A stretch of 51,838 nucleotides of DNA from CALESS01 sp964405455 (GCA_964405455.1 CAYOOA010000012.1:1-51838), one strand, 5' to 3'. Counted from the stretch's first letter, positions 24,916-33,660 are shown. The notes: generated from the letters alone by a model not told the origin. Made by a program: numbers and translations.

Positions 24916-25559
24916 AGCCCCCAGCCCGCCGCATCCTGTTTGGCTTGACCGCCGGCCTGGTCCTGCTGGCTGTATTGGCCTGTGCCCTGCCGGAGCTGCA
25001 GCAGTTCATCACGCCCCAGGCACCTCTGACCCCAACTGTGCCGCCCACTGAAACCCAACCCCTTGCTGAAATCCCCGGCTGCCCCGGAAACATCCTGGCC
25101 AACGGCGGCTTTGAGGCCGGCGCCCGCGGCTGGGACTACACCGGCAGCGAGCACGGCCAGGCCATCCCCTCCCTGCCGCTGGCGGATAGCCCCGAGCAGG
25201 TGCACAGCGGCAAGCTGGCCGCCCGGCTGGGCGGCTATGAAACCGCCAGCGACCGGCTGAGTCAATCCTTCGTCGTCCCCGAGCGCGGCCAGCTCAGCCT
25301 GTGGTGGATTTATCATTCCCCCGACCCCATCAAGGACCGCGACTACATGGCCGGGCGGATCGTGCTGCCCAACAATGAAGACGGACTACCGGTATTCTAT
25401 GCCGGCGGTGATGCTCCCCAGGATACCTGGCAGCAGGCCGTGGTGGATCTATCGCAATACGCCGGCCAGCGCATCACCCTGGAGCTTGGCACCTCAAACG
25501 ACAACTACTACGCCTCCTGGATGGTCGTGGACGACATCTGCGTCCAGCCCGCACAGTAA
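24912..25559 (+). CDS. Lipoprotein with beta-sandwich (carbohydrate-binding-like) domain
   Basis: The product has 215 residues. A signal peptide ends in the lipobox LAVLAC (Cys24), followed by a Thr/Pro/Gln stalk. The mature part (about 55-210) reads CPGNILANGGFEAGARGWDY...HSGKLAARLGGYETA...DTWQQAVVDLSQYAGQRITLELG and ends in VVDDICV. This is the pattern of CBM-type or MAM-like jelly rolls found on surface proteins. The ligand is unknown. A hairpin terminator follows. Confidence 0.8.
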   Translation: MKPPARRILFGLTAGLVLLAVLACALPELQQFITPQAPLTPTVPPTETQPLAEIPGCPGNILANGGFEAGARGWDYTGSEHGQAIPSLPLADSPEQVHSGKLAARLGGYETASDRLSQSFVVPERGQLSLWWIYHSPDPIKDRDYMAGRIVLPNNEDGLPVFYAGGDAPQDTWQQAVVDLSQYAGQRITLELGTSNDNYYASWMVVDDICVQPAQ

Positions 25560-25574
25560 ATATTGGTCATCCAA

Positions 25575-25600
25575 TGGGGTGGGTTCAGAACCCATCCCCT
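25575..25600. repeat. GGGGTGGGTT palindrome (CCCCTACGG family, copy 1)
   Basis: GGGGTGGGTT and AACCCATCCCC flank CAG, followed by TACGG. It has the same end (CCCCTACGG) as the palindrome at 25725-25754. Confidence 0.5.
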
Positions 25601-25619
25601 ACGGATGAAGGTTATCAAT

Positions 25620-25666
25620 AAGGCTCCAGGGATCAAGAAAATCCTTGGAGCCTTTTCAATTTTTCC
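25620..25666 (+). terminator. Intrinsic terminator after the esterase/lipoprotein operon
   Basis: AGGCTCCA and GGAT pair with ATCC and TGGAGCCT across CAAGAAA, followed by TTTTCAATTTTT. Confidence 0.8.
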
Positions 25667-25724
25667 TCAAGGGAGAAGATCGGGATGGGGGTTCATCACA
25701 ATCCCGTCGGCACCTTATATTAAA

Positions 25725-25754
25725 GTAGGGGAGGGTTTAAAAACCCTCCCCTAC
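25725..25754. repeat. Perfect 14-bp palindrome (CCCCTACGG family, copy 2)
   Basis: GTAGGGGAGGGTTT and its exact complement are separated by AA, followed by GG. It sits in the convergent space before the epimerase gene's 3' end and may act as a bidirectional terminator. Confidence 0.6.
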
Positions 25755-25790
25755 GGCATAATCATCTACGTTATCTACGCAAGGAAAGCT

Positions 25791-26717
25791 TTACGCCGTC
25801 AGCCGCGCATCCTTCTCCAGCGTCAGGCGCAGCCCATCCGGCAGGCTGACCTGCGGCTGGTAGCCCAGCACCCGCCGCGCCAGCTTCAAGTCGGCGCACA
25901 TCCGGCTCGGCCCGCGCTCGGTGCGCGGATTGTAGACCACCTCCGGCCTGCCGCCGGTCACTTCGATCGCCAGCCGCACCAACTCGCGCACCGTCGTCTC
26001 CTGTCCGCTGCCAATGTTGATGATCTGCCCGTTCGCCTCCGGCGCCGTCGCCGCCGCCACCATCCCCTTGACCACGTCATCCAGGTAGACGTAATCCCGG
26101 CTCTGTTGGCCGTCGCCGTGCACCACCAGCGTGCCGTTCAGCCGCGCCTGGCGCAGGAAATTGGGAATGACCGGCGCATGCACCGGTGGAAGGTGCTGCC
26201 CGGGGCCGTAGGCGTTGAAGACCCGCAGAATCACGGTTTCAATCCCCCACAACTGCCCAATCGTGCGCACGTAATATTCCGCCGCCAGCTTGGAGACGGC
26301 ATACGGGCTGCGCGGCCCGGGAATGGCTGTTTCCGCCACCGGCTGGGCATCCTGGTCGCCGTAAATCGCCCCGGAAGAGATGAATACCACCCGCCGCACC
26401 CCCACATCCCGCATGGCTTCCATCAATGTTACCGTCCCGCCCACGTTAACCTGGTTGTATTCGCGCGGATAGAGCAGTGACTCGGGTACCAGCACCCGCG
26501 CCGCCAGGTGATAGACGCACTGCACATCCTGCATCAACGTCCACAACTTTGGCCGGTCATTGACATCCCCGCGGGTAAAGGCCACCTCTGGCGTAATCGC
26601 CGCCGGGTCTCCGGTGGAAAGATCATCCAAGCCACGTACGGCATGCCCCTCACGTGCCAGTTGATTTGCCAGTGCCGAGCCGAGAAATCCGGCCGCTCCA
26701 GTGATGAAAAATTTCAT
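25791..26717 (-). CDS. NAD-dependent nucleotide-sugar epimerase/dehydratase (GalE-like)
   Basis: The product has 308 residues of the extended SDR family. GAAGFLGSALANQL (7-20) is the Rossmann GxxGxxG, LDDLSTG binds the adenosine side, and FISSGAIYGD leads to the catalytic YAVSK (Tyr/Lys, about 147-151). RVFNAYGPGQ and GDGQQSRDYVYLDD are UDP-sugar binding signatures. It likely interconverts UDP-hexoses such as UDP-glucose and UDP-galactose, or makes a precursor for surface polysaccharide. The gene stands alone with its own TGCTATAAT promoter. Exact sugar not determined. Confidence 0.92.
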   Translation of the reverse strand: MKFFITGAAGFLGSALANQLAREGHAVRGLDDLSTGDPAAITPEVAFTRGDVNDRPKLWTLMQDVQCVYHLAARVLVPESLLYPREYNQVNVGGTVTLMEAMRDVGVRRVVFISSGAIYGDQDAQPVAETAIPGPRSPYAVSKLAAEYYVRTIGQLWGIETVILRVFNAYGPGQHLPPVHAPVIPNFLRQARLNGTLVVHGDGQQSRDYVYLDDVVKGMVAAATAPEANGQIINIGSGQETTVRELVRLAIEVTGGRPEVVYNPRTERGPSRMCADLKLARRVLGYQPQVSLPDGLRLTLEKDARLTA

Positions 26718-26757
26718 GCGAACCCTGTCCCTGGTGAGATGCCTTACTGGTCATTCG

Positions 26758-26763
26758 ATTATA
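26758..26763 (-). promoter_or_regulatory. Extended -10 promoter of the epimerase gene
   Basis: The minus strand reads TGCTATAAT, a TGn extended -10. The leader is about 35 nt. The ribosome site is weak (AGGGACAGGG). Confidence 0.6.
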
Positions 26764-26861
26764 GCACACGCCGCAAGGGGGCAATCCTGCAGGGAAAACC
26801 GTCCATATTAAAAACAGATTAAGCCCACTCGATTAGCCTGACCGCTTTTGAATAATTGAGA

Positions 26862-26898
26862 TAGAATCAGGCCAGGCTGATTATTTCAATACAAGGAG
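26862..26898 (+). promoter_or_regulatory. Promoter and ribosome site of rubrerythrin
   Basis: TAGAAT (26862-26867) has a -35-like CTGACC 18 bp upstream. AAGGAG (26893-26898) lies 6 nt before the ATG. Confidence 0.55.
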
Positions 26899-26904
26899 TC
26901 ATTC

Positions 26905-27402
26905 ATGAGCAAGGTTATTCAGGATTTAAAAGACGCATTTGCCGGTGAATCACAGGCCAACCGCCGCTACCTGGCATTCGCCCAGAAAGCCGATGAAGAA
27001 GGCTACCCCCAGGTGGCCCGCCTTTTCCGCGCCACCGCCCACGGTGAAACCATCCACGCCCACAACCATCTCCGCGTCCTGGGTGAGATCCGCACCACCC
27101 GCGAAAACTTGCAGGCTGCCATAGATGGCGAACATTACGAAATCGTCACCATGTACCCGGAATTCATGAAGGATGCCGATGAAGCTGGCGACAAGAAAGC
27201 AAATCGTAGCTTCGACATGGCCTGGGATGTTGAAAAAATCCACGAGGATCACTACCGCAGCGCCCTGGAAACCCTCGGCCAGCAAACCGAACTCTTCGAC
27301 TACTACGTCTGCCCGGTTTGCGGATACCTGCACGCTCGCACTGCCCCGGATAAATGCCCGGTTTGCGGTACCCCCGGCAGCCGCTTCGTAAAAATCGACT
27401 AA
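26905..27402 (+). CDS. Rubrerythrin
   Basis: The product has 165 residues. The N-terminal ferritin-like four-helix domain (1-130) carries the diiron ligands: the Glu of DAFAGESQANRRY, the E/H of HGETIHAHNH, EFMKDADEAGD and EKIHEDHY. The C-terminal rubredoxin-like domain has CPVCGYLH and CPVCGTPG, which bind one Fe. It reduces hydrogen peroxide in the cytoplasm and is typical of anaerobes or microaerophiles. The gene is monocistronic with a good promoter and ribosome site. It overlaps the convergent PBP-like gene by 4 nt at their ends. Confidence 0.96.
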   Translation: MSKVIQDLKDAFAGESQANRRYLAFAQKADEEGYPQVARLFRATAHGETIHAHNHLRVLGEIRTTRENLQAAIDGEHYEIVTMYPEFMKDADEAGDKKANRSFDMAWDVEKIHEDHYRSALETLGQQTELFDYYVCPVCGYLHARTAPDKCPVCGTPGSRFVKID

Positions 27403-30251
27403 TTCTGACTGACGATAAAACCGACCGCCGGACTGTCTGTCACATTCCCGGCCAGGTCGGTCACCCGCACCATCAAGCTGTGCGCTCCCGGCCGCGCCTG
27501 CCACTGGAAAGTGGCGGGCGCGCCTTGCTGGATGCTGATGGAGCGCCCATCCAGCAGCCATTCCGTCTGCCGGATGCCCAGTGCATCGCTGGCTTGCGCC
27601 CCCAGCAGGATGCTGGTTGCACCGCCCAGGTGAATGGTCTCCCCCGCCCCCGGTTGGGTCACCCGCACCTCCGGCGGCGTGTTATCCACCGTCACCTGGA
27701 TGGCTGCCGTTTGCACGCTTAGGTTCTTCCCCACCACCAACAGCCGGATGGCATACAGGCCGTCCTCTTGCGGGGTTTGCCAGTTCGCCAGCACACCGTT
27801 CTTCACGGCCAGGTTTCCTTCACCTACCAGCACCCACTCATTTGGATTCATCCCTTGCCCCACCTGGATACTGTAACGCTGCAGGCCTGTCGTATCTGCC
27901 GTCCCGCGGATTTCCACCTCGCCGCTGACCGCGGCAAACATGGCCGGCGCAGTGACCTCCACCCCGGGCAGCGAGACCTGGGCCTGTACCCGGTCGTAGG
28001 CGGTGGGCGGTTGGGGCAGGCCCCTGTTGGCGGCCCACTCCTGCGCTTCCGGCGGCACCACAAAGTACGTGCGTTGCTCCACCAGTTCCGCCGGAGTGAA
28101 GATCGTCGCCAGCAATCCAGTCTCCCGGTTGACCTGCAGGACGCGGTAAAGGTCATCGGCTGCGGTCGGCTCGTTCCCGGCCAGGAAGATTTCCTTGACC
28201 ACGGTCGGGCACTGTGCCGTCGGCAGCAGCCCGGAGGGATCGCACACATCCGCAGTATTTATTCCGGCCGGCTGATCCCAGCCCAACGGCGGCAGATCGC
28301 GCCCGGCGGTTTGCATCAGGGCATACCAGGTCCCCGCTGCCAGCCTGGCGTCCAACCGCTCCGGGTTGCCCGCTGCCTTGCGATTGATGTGCACCACCGC
28401 CAGCCGCTGCGGGGTGAATCCAGCCGCCCAGATGTCATCTCCGGCCGCCGTCTGGCCCAGCTTGGCCCCGGCCGGCCGCCCAATTTCCAACGGGTTGGGG
28501 TAACCCAGGCTGGCCCGCCGCGCGGTTTCATCACTCAAGATATTTTGTACCAGGTAGGCCAGCTGCGGCGAGAGCAGCGGCTGTGTGTCCACCACGCCGA
28601 AGCCGGGTTGGCTGACCCCGCCCTGCTGCACTTCCAGGATCAAAGCCGGTTTGAGAGTTTCTCCCTGCCCGGCCTGCACGCCCTCGTTGGCCAGCGGCGC
28701 ATAAGCCCGACTAATCTGCAGCACGCTAGCCTCCGCAGCGCCGTAAATCACCGCCAGGGGATCCTTCGCTCCGGCCAGGTTGCCCAAACCCAGCGGTTCC
28801 ACCCGCCGCCAGATGCTGGCTGCCCCGCTTTGCTGTAGCAGGCTGCTGATCCCGGCCAGGTAATCGTTGGCAATGGCATTCCGCAGGCGCTGCGGCCCGT
28901 GATATTCGCCGTCAGGGTTATCTGCATTGATCAGCCCGGCTGGACGATTGACGGGCAGGTCCCACACCAGGCTGGCCGGGCTGTATCCGCCCGCAAACAG
29001 GCCCACCGCGGCCAGCGGGGTGAGGATGGTGCCGGCCGGATGAGCGGGCAATGCATCCGTCTCACCCTGGGGGGTGGTCTCCCCCGCCAGGGCCAGGATT
29101 TGTCCCGTCTGCGGGTCCAGCAGGAGCGCAGAACCCGTCCAGCCGCTGCCCTGCGGGGGCTCAACCAGGTTGAGAGTGGGCAGCAGCCGTGCTGCCGGAC
29201 AATCCGCCGGGGCAGCTGCCGCCAGATTTCCGCTTTCCAGGCGTTTCAATTGTTCCCGCAGTGTGCAAACCAGTTGCGCCTGCAGATCGTAATCCAGCGT
29301 TGTGCGGATGGTCCAACCGCCCCGCTCCACCTGCTCCCGGCCGATTACATCCCCCAGGTCCTCCAACACCAGCCGGGTGAAGGCGCGCGCCAGGGTTGGT
29401 TCGGTTTCAACTTCCGTGCGCAGGTGAATTTGCTCCTGCATGGCGGCGGCAAACCCGGCCTCATCCACTGCACCGGACTGGCGCATCTGCTCCAGGGCCG
29501 CCTGCCAGCGGTCACGAGCCGCCGCCGGGGCGTCCAGCGGGTTGAGCGCCGGGGCCTCCAGCGTCGTGACCAACATGACTGCCTCGGCCAGGTCCAGGTC
29601 TGCAGCGCTTTTCTCAAAATACAACCGGGCGGCCGCCTCCGCCCCAAAGGCCCGGTGGCCGAAGTTGGCCTCGTTCAAATACCACTCCAGGGTTTGCTCG
29701 CGGCCTTTCTCCGCCACCACCTGGGCCGCCAGCAGGCGCATGCGCAGCGCCCGGCGCAGTCCGGTCGGTTCGCCGTTCAACAGCAAATCGCTGACCAGAC
29801 GCTCGGCAATGGTGTTTGGATTCAGATCCGTCAGGTGACGCAGGGTAAAGCCGGGGCTCTGCCAAAAATCCGCCTGCAGCAGGGCCACGGCTGCCAGGGC
29901 CAACTGCCCCGAAAGGTGATCCTCCTGCTGCACATCCAGCCCCAGGTATTCCGGTTGGATACCCGGGTTTTCAACGGTCAGTAAAACATGCGCGCCGCTG
30001 CGGTCCAGCAGGCGGGTTGGATTGTAGAAGGCTCCGTCCCCCCGTCCAAAATAGGCCGGGATGCCCTCCAGGGAGGGCAAATCGGTGGTTAAGTTCGAGT
30101 AAAACACTGCCAGACCAAAAACCAGCCCGGCCAGCAAGATAAACAAGGCAGCCGACAACCCCACCCCGAAATGGGTCAGGCCGTTCCCGCCGCTGCGGCG
30201 CAACCGCCGGCGGTGGATCAACCTGGAATTTTGCAGGGGTGTGGCAGGCAC
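27399..30251 (-). CDS. PBP1-like bifunctional protein with degenerate catalytic motifs
   Basis: The product has 950 residues: one membrane segment (about 28-52), a GT51-like domain (about 80-290), a transpeptidase-like domain (about 330-680) and C-terminal Ig-like beta domains (about 750-950). Landmarks that keep the GT51 fold are LEWYLNEANFGHRAFGAEAAARLYF and LAEAVMLVTTLEAPALNPL. The catalytic EDxxF reads LQADFW and GGSTITQQ reads NPNTIAERL. In the transpeptidase part GSxxK reads GTILT, the SxN site reads NDYL and KTGTT reads KLGQT. Both activities therefore seem lost, so it may be a scaffold or regulator. It lies 4 nt after the TPR gene, probably in one operon. Confidence 0.82.
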   Translation of the reverse strand: MPATPLQNSRLIHRRRLRRSGGNGLTHFGVGLSAALFILLAGLVFGLAVFYSNLTTDLPSLEGIPAYFGRGDGAFYNPTRLLDRSGAHVLLTVENPGIQPEYLGLDVQQEDHLSGQLALAAVALLQADFWQSPGFTLRHLTDLNPNTIAERLVSDLLLNGEPTGLRRALRMRLLAAQVVAEKGREQTLEWYLNEANFGHRAFGAEAAARLYFEKSAADLDLAEAVMLVTTLEAPALNPLDAPAAARDRWQAALEQMRQSGAVDEAGFAAAMQEQIHLRTEVETEPTLARAFTRLVLEDLGDVIGREQVERGGWTIRTTLDYDLQAQLVCTLREQLKRLESGNLAAAAPADCPAARLLPTLNLVEPPQGSGWTGSALLLDPQTGQILALAGETTPQGETDALPAHPAGTILTPLAAVGLFAGGYSPASLVWDLPVNRPAGLINADNPDGEYHGPQRLRNAIANDYLAGISSLLQQSGAASIWRRVEPLGLGNLAGAKDPLAVIYGAAEASVLQISRAYAPLANEGVQAGQGETLKPALILEVQQGGVSQPGFGVVDTQPLLSPQLAYLVQNILSDETARRASLGYPNPLEIGRPAGAKLGQTAAGDDIWAAGFTPQRLAVVHINRKAAGNPERLDARLAAGTWYALMQTAGRDLPPLGWDQPAGINTADVCDPSGLLPTAQCPTVVKEIFLAGNEPTAADDLYRVLQVNRETGLLATIFTPAELVEQRTYFVVPPEAQEWAANRGLPQPPTAYDRVQAQVSLPGVEVTAPAMFAAVSGEVEIRGTADTTGLQRYSIQVGQGMNPNEWVLVGEGNLAVKNGVLANWQTPQEDGLYAIRLLVVGKNLSVQTAAIQVTVDNTPPEVRVTQPGAGETIHLGGATSILLGAQASDALGIRQTEWLLDGRSISIQQGAPATFQWQARPGAHSLMVRVTDLAGNVTDSPAVGFIVSQN

Positions 30252-30255
30252 GGTC

Positions 30256-32013
30256 TTACGGTGTCGCTTTGCGGGTGGGTGTCGCAGTCGGGGTCGGCGA
30301 GCTGAGCGCAGCCGCCCGGGATTCGGCCGTTTGGCGCCATTCTGCGCGGATCGAGCTTTCCGGCAGCGCCAGCAGATCGTTCCAGGCCCGCAGCCCGGCC
30401 AGCGGATTGCCGACCTGTTCCAGGGCCTGGGCGTAATAATACAGGTACTCGCCCTTGCGCTGAGGGGTATCAGCCAACTTCATCGCCCTGGTAAACTGGT
30501 CAAAGGCCTCGTTCGGGTACTTGAGCGCCAGCAGCGCCCGCGCCCGTCCCAGGGCTGCCCGGAACGATTTCCCGTCCAACACCAGTGCCTGGTCAAAGTC
30601 CTGGTAAGCCGCAGCGCCGTTGCCCTGTTCGAGCAGGATCGTCCCCCGCCAGGCAAAAGCATCCGCCGACTTGTTGTATGCTTCAATGGATTTATTCAAC
30701 CACTCCAGGGCGGTTTCCGTCTGTCCCGCTTCGGCGTAGGCAATCCCCAGCCGGGCCATACCGGCCGCATCGGTGGCGGCATATTTGGCGTAGATTTCAA
30801 GCGGCGGAATGGCCGCCTCATACTCTCCCAGGGCGGTGTAGGCCTCGCCCAGTGTGCGGTAGGCTTCCAGCAGGCTGACATCCATCTGGTTGGCTGTTTT
30901 GGCATCATCCAGGGCCTGTTGCGCGTCTCCGATCAACAGGTTCACCTGCGCCCGGTACAGGTACAGCAGCGGCGAAGTCTTCGCCCGTTCCAGGTCGGCA
31001 GCCTTATCCAGCGTTCCCAGGGCAGCTTCTCCATCCTGGGCCAGCAAATCCAGGTGAGCCATTTCCAGCCAGGCATCCGCATAAGCCGGGTCGCCGGTCG
31101 TGGCGGCTTCCAGGTCAGCCCGGGCTGCCTCCAGGTCCGGCGGATCGGCCCGCAGGTCCAGTCGCGCCCGCCCCAGCAATGCTGGCGGGTAGCTCTCCTG
31201 GATTTTCAGGGCATCATTATAGGCGGCCAGCGCGGCTTCAAGGTTGCCCTGCTGGCGCTCGGCCTCGCCGATCAAATACGGGATGTCCGGCGCATTCGGC
31301 ACGTCTCCCGCTGCATTTTTCAAAAAGGTAACCGCCGCAGCCCAATCGCCGCGCTCATAGGCGCGCATGCCGGAGCGGAAGTTCTCGCTGATGGAGTGTT
31401 CCACCTGGACGTACAGCGGCGTGGGGGTATAAGCTACTTCCGGCTGCAGTACCTCCGGCAGAGGCGTGCCCGCTCGCGCCTCGGTACCCCGCACCACCGG
31501 CGAGGGTGTCGGCAGGAAGGTCGAGGTCGGCCCGGCCGTCGGCATCACGATCGTCCGCCGGGCATTTGCGGCCGGGTTGGTCGGCCGGTTGGCAAAAATC
31601 ACAATGATGGCAATCACTGCAACCAGGCCCAGCACTGCTCCGCCCACGCCGATGACCTGCTTGCGCGTAATCGGGTTGGCCGGTTTCTGGGCGGCCTGCT
31701 CCTGGGCCAGCAGAGCCTGCCAGTTGCGCTTCTGCGCCGCCAGCGGGATCACCAGGGCCGGGTCCACCGGGCCGCCGCCAAAGATGGCCAGCCCGCGCTT
31801 GACCGCCGGGTCATCCGGCATTAGTTTCTGGGCTTCGTTCAGGCAGTAAAGCCGCTCGCGCTGGCTTTCCACTACCGCGCTCATATACAACCAGTACTGC
31901 CCATTGTTGGGGTCCGCCTTGATCAGGCGGGTCAGCAGATCGCGGGCGTGCGCCGGCTCGTTTTTATCCAGCGCCGCCAGCACTTCCTGGAACATGGGAT
32001 CTTCCGTCGGCAT
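30256..32013 (-). CDS. TPR-repeat membrane protein
   Basis: The product has 585 residues. The first 100 form a TPR-like helical pair (HARDLLTRLIKADPNNGQYWLYMSAVVES). One membrane segment lies at about 122-145 (VIGVGGAVLGLVAVIAIIVIF), followed by a Thr/Pro linker. From about 205 to 570 there are roughly ten TPR units (for example AYERGDWAAAVTFLKNAAGD; AYRTLGEAYTALGEYEAAIPPLE). The C-terminal repeats are outside the cell if the N-terminus is inside. TPRs bind partner proteins. Being translated just before the PBP-like gene, it may scaffold an envelope complex. The transcript is leaderless. Confidence 0.88.
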   Translation of the reverse strand: MPTEDPMFQEVLAALDKNEPAHARDLLTRLIKADPNNGQYWLYMSAVVESQRERLYCLNEAQKLMPDDPAVKRGLAIFGGGPVDPALVIPLAAQKRNWQALLAQEQAAQKPANPITRKQVIGVGGAVLGLVAVIAIIVIFANRPTNPAANARRTIVMPTAGPTSTFLPTPSPVVRGTEARAGTPLPEVLQPEVAYTPTPLYVQVEHSISENFRSGMRAYERGDWAAAVTFLKNAAGDVPNAPDIPYLIGEAERQQGNLEAALAAYNDALKIQESYPPALLGRARLDLRADPPDLEAARADLEAATTGDPAYADAWLEMAHLDLLAQDGEAALGTLDKAADLERAKTSPLLYLYRAQVNLLIGDAQQALDDAKTANQMDVSLLEAYRTLGEAYTALGEYEAAIPPLEIYAKYAATDAAGMARLGIAYAEAGQTETALEWLNKSIEAYNKSADAFAWRGTILLEQGNGAAAYQDFDQALVLDGKSFRAALGRARALLALKYPNEAFDQFTRAMKLADTPQRKGEYLYYYAQALEQVGNPLAGLRAWNDLLALPESSIRAEWRQTAESRAAALSSPTPTATPTRKATP

Positions 32014-32019
32014 GGTTTC

Positions 32020-32025
32020 AGTTTA
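32020..32025 (-). promoter_or_regulatory. Extended -10 promoter of the leaderless TPR/PBP-like operon
   Basis: The minus strand reads TGCTAAACT with TTGCCC 17 bp upstream. Six nt (GAAACC) separate the box from the ATG at 32013. Confidence 0.6.
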
Positions 32026-32049
32026 GCACAGCCCCCCGCGCCGGGCAAG

Positions 32050-32424
32050 CATCCGCGCCTAACGGTTTTGAAGGCTGCAAAGCCTACTTTACCACCTTGA
32101 GGGTTCCGGATAAAGATCGCGCCTTGTCCACTGGCACCTGGGGCAGGTTTCTAGGGAAATCCTAGTCACTTTGTCGAGGTAGATAGAGCTGGAGATACCA
32201 TCCGCCTCAATCCGAGTGGGAGCCAGGCCTTGCCCAATGTAGAATGGGCACTGGATGACGTATGAAATGGCGACCAAACGCCGGATAATTCCCACAAAAA
32301 ATTATCATCCAAGAATTTTTGATCCCTTTTCATCGAAGATATAGTTTTTTAGTACAAAATCCAGCCGGATTGTGCGACAATCAGTTGGTTCATTATTTTT
32401 CCAGGCATCCAGAAGAAACAAGAG
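32050..32424. other. Intergenic stretch without a supported gene
   Basis: The divergent space between the TPR gene and the second DUF385 gene. Only small hairpins are visible (CTAGG/CCTAG near 32151-32165; TGCCCA/TGGGCA near 32231-32251). A short minus-strand reading of 68 codons has no ribosome site and no recognisable family. Confidence 0.5.
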
Positions 32425-32439
32425 AAAGGATAAACCAGG

Positions 32440-32907
32440 TTGGCCGGATTTAAGCAGACCCCCCGCATCCTGCTGCGCCTCATCCACCTGCCGCCCCGCC
32501 TGGCGTATACCCTCGGCCTGGGGCCGCTGATTGGAAAAGTGATCCTGCTGCTGACCACCCGCGGGCGGAAATCCGGCCGGCCGCGGGTCACGCCCCTGCA
32601 GTACGAGGAGATTGACGGCTGCTATTATCTCGCCGCTGCGTTGGGCGGCCGGGCGGACTGGGTGCGCAACATCCAGGCCGACCCCGGCGTGCAGGTCCGG
32701 GTGTTGCGCCGCCGCTTTTCCGGTCGGGCTCAAATCATCCGTGATCCCGTACGGATCGCTGATTTTCTTGCCCTGCGCTTAAAGCGCCATCCGCGGATGG
32801 TCGCCGCCATCCTGCGCAGCGCTGGGCTGTCCATTCCCCCCTCCCGGGCGGACCTGGAACAGTACGCAGTCCGCCTAACCCTGGTGGTGGTTCAGCCGGA
32901 TGAATGA
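32440..32907 (+). CDS. Deazaflavin (F420)-dependent nitroreductase-family protein (DUF385), second copy
   Basis: The product has 155 residues. VILLLTTRGRKSGRPRVTPLQYEEIDGCYYLAAALGGRADWVRNIQADPGVQVRV (about 32-86) is the DUF385 core. Compared with the protein at 23170 it is shorter and lacks the C-terminal hydrophobic tail. Flavin or F420 binding is expected from the family. The TTG start is supported by AAAGGA 9 nt upstream. Substrate unknown. Confidence 0.85.
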   Translation: MAGFKQTPRILLRLIHLPPRLAYTLGLGPLIGKVILLLTTRGRKSGRPRVTPLQYEEIDGCYYLAAALGGRADWVRNIQADPGVQVRVLRRRFSGRAQIIRDPVRIADFLALRLKRHPRMVAAILRSAGLSIPPSRADLEQYAVRLTLVVVQPDE

Positions 32908-33081
32908 TTTCAGTCTTCTTGGAAATCAATCAAAGATCAGGCATGGGGCACTTCTTGATCCATCGATTAATTTTCGAATTCTTGGGCAACTTGGGTGCGC
33001 CCCGTACAGGGGCATCCCGGCCACGGTCTATCCGCCTTTTTCTCGAATTCCCCTGGATGCAGCAGGTTAGAGAGGTTTCAT

Positions 33082-33110
33082 TTGCATTTGGAATTTATGA
33101 GTGCTATGAT
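33082..33110 (+). promoter_or_regulatory. Extended -10 promoter of the cytochrome c gene
   Basis: TTGCAT (33082-33087), a 17-bp spacer and TATGAT (33105-33110), preceded by TGC. The leader is about 53 nt and includes GAAGGAG. The sequence 32908-33080 upstream holds only a small GC-rich hairpin (about 32995-33020). Confidence 0.55.
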
Positions 33111-33169
33111 AAAAGCTGGCTGATTTCAAGCCCAAAACCTCAATTCCTGAGTTGAAGGAGAAGAGAAAA

Positions 33170-33640
33170 ATGAAAATCAAGTTGGGTCGGATTGCCCTCA
33201 TATCTTCACTGGTGCTGATAGTCCTGGTACTGGCTGCCTGCTCCAGTGGGTCAAATTCTTCCTCATCGGAGTCAGATGTTGCCAAACCGTCCAACCCTGG
33301 CGGCGTGGGTGAAGCTGTCAGCCTGACCGGAGACGCAACCAAAGGCGCTGATATCTTTTCGGCCAATTGTGTTGCCTGCCACGGAGAGCAAGGCAAGGGA
33401 GGTGTGGCCAATCCCGGCGCTGCGGAGGATGTTCCCACTCTGAACCCGATTGATCCCACCCTGGTCAGTGCCGATTACAAAACGTTTGCCTCCAACCTGG
33501 ACCTGTTCATTGAACACGGTTCAACCCCCGAAGGCAGCAGCCCTACTTTCTCCATGTTGGCTTTCGGTGATAATAAATCCCTCACCCCCCAGGAAATCGC
33601 AGACGTGATTGCCTATGTCATCAGCCTGAATAAGAAGTAA
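33170..33640 (+). CDS. Lipoprotein monohaem cytochrome c
   Basis: The product has 156 residues. The signal peptide ends in the lipobox VLAAC (Cys24), so the protein is anchored outside the membrane. A Ser-rich linker follows. GADIFSANCVACHGEQGKGG has the haem-binding CVACH (67-71). The distal Met is probably in SPTFSMLAFGD, followed by LTPQEIADVIAYVISL. This is the small class I cytochrome fold used as an electron carrier. The ATG at 33170 is chosen because GAAGGAG precedes it. No oxidase or reductase gene is adjacent, so the partner is unknown. Confidence 0.93.
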   Translation: MKIKLGRIALISSLVLIVLVLAACSSGSNSSSSESDVAKPSNPGGVGEAVSLTGDATKGADIFSANCVACHGEQGKGGVANPGAAEDVPTLNPIDPTLVSADYKTFASNLDLFIEHGSTPEGSSPTFSMLAFGDNKSLTPQEIADVIAYVISLNKK

Positions 33641-33660
33641 AAACTGTTTGAAGGCCACAA

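Noticed and set aside
30239..31824. 527-codon plus-strand reading frame opposite the TPR gene
   Set aside because: Antisense shadow of a protein with clear TPR periodicity and membrane segment.
32089..32295. Small minus-strand protein of 68 residues
   Set aside because: No ribosome site or promoter, no recognisable family; treated as intergenic.
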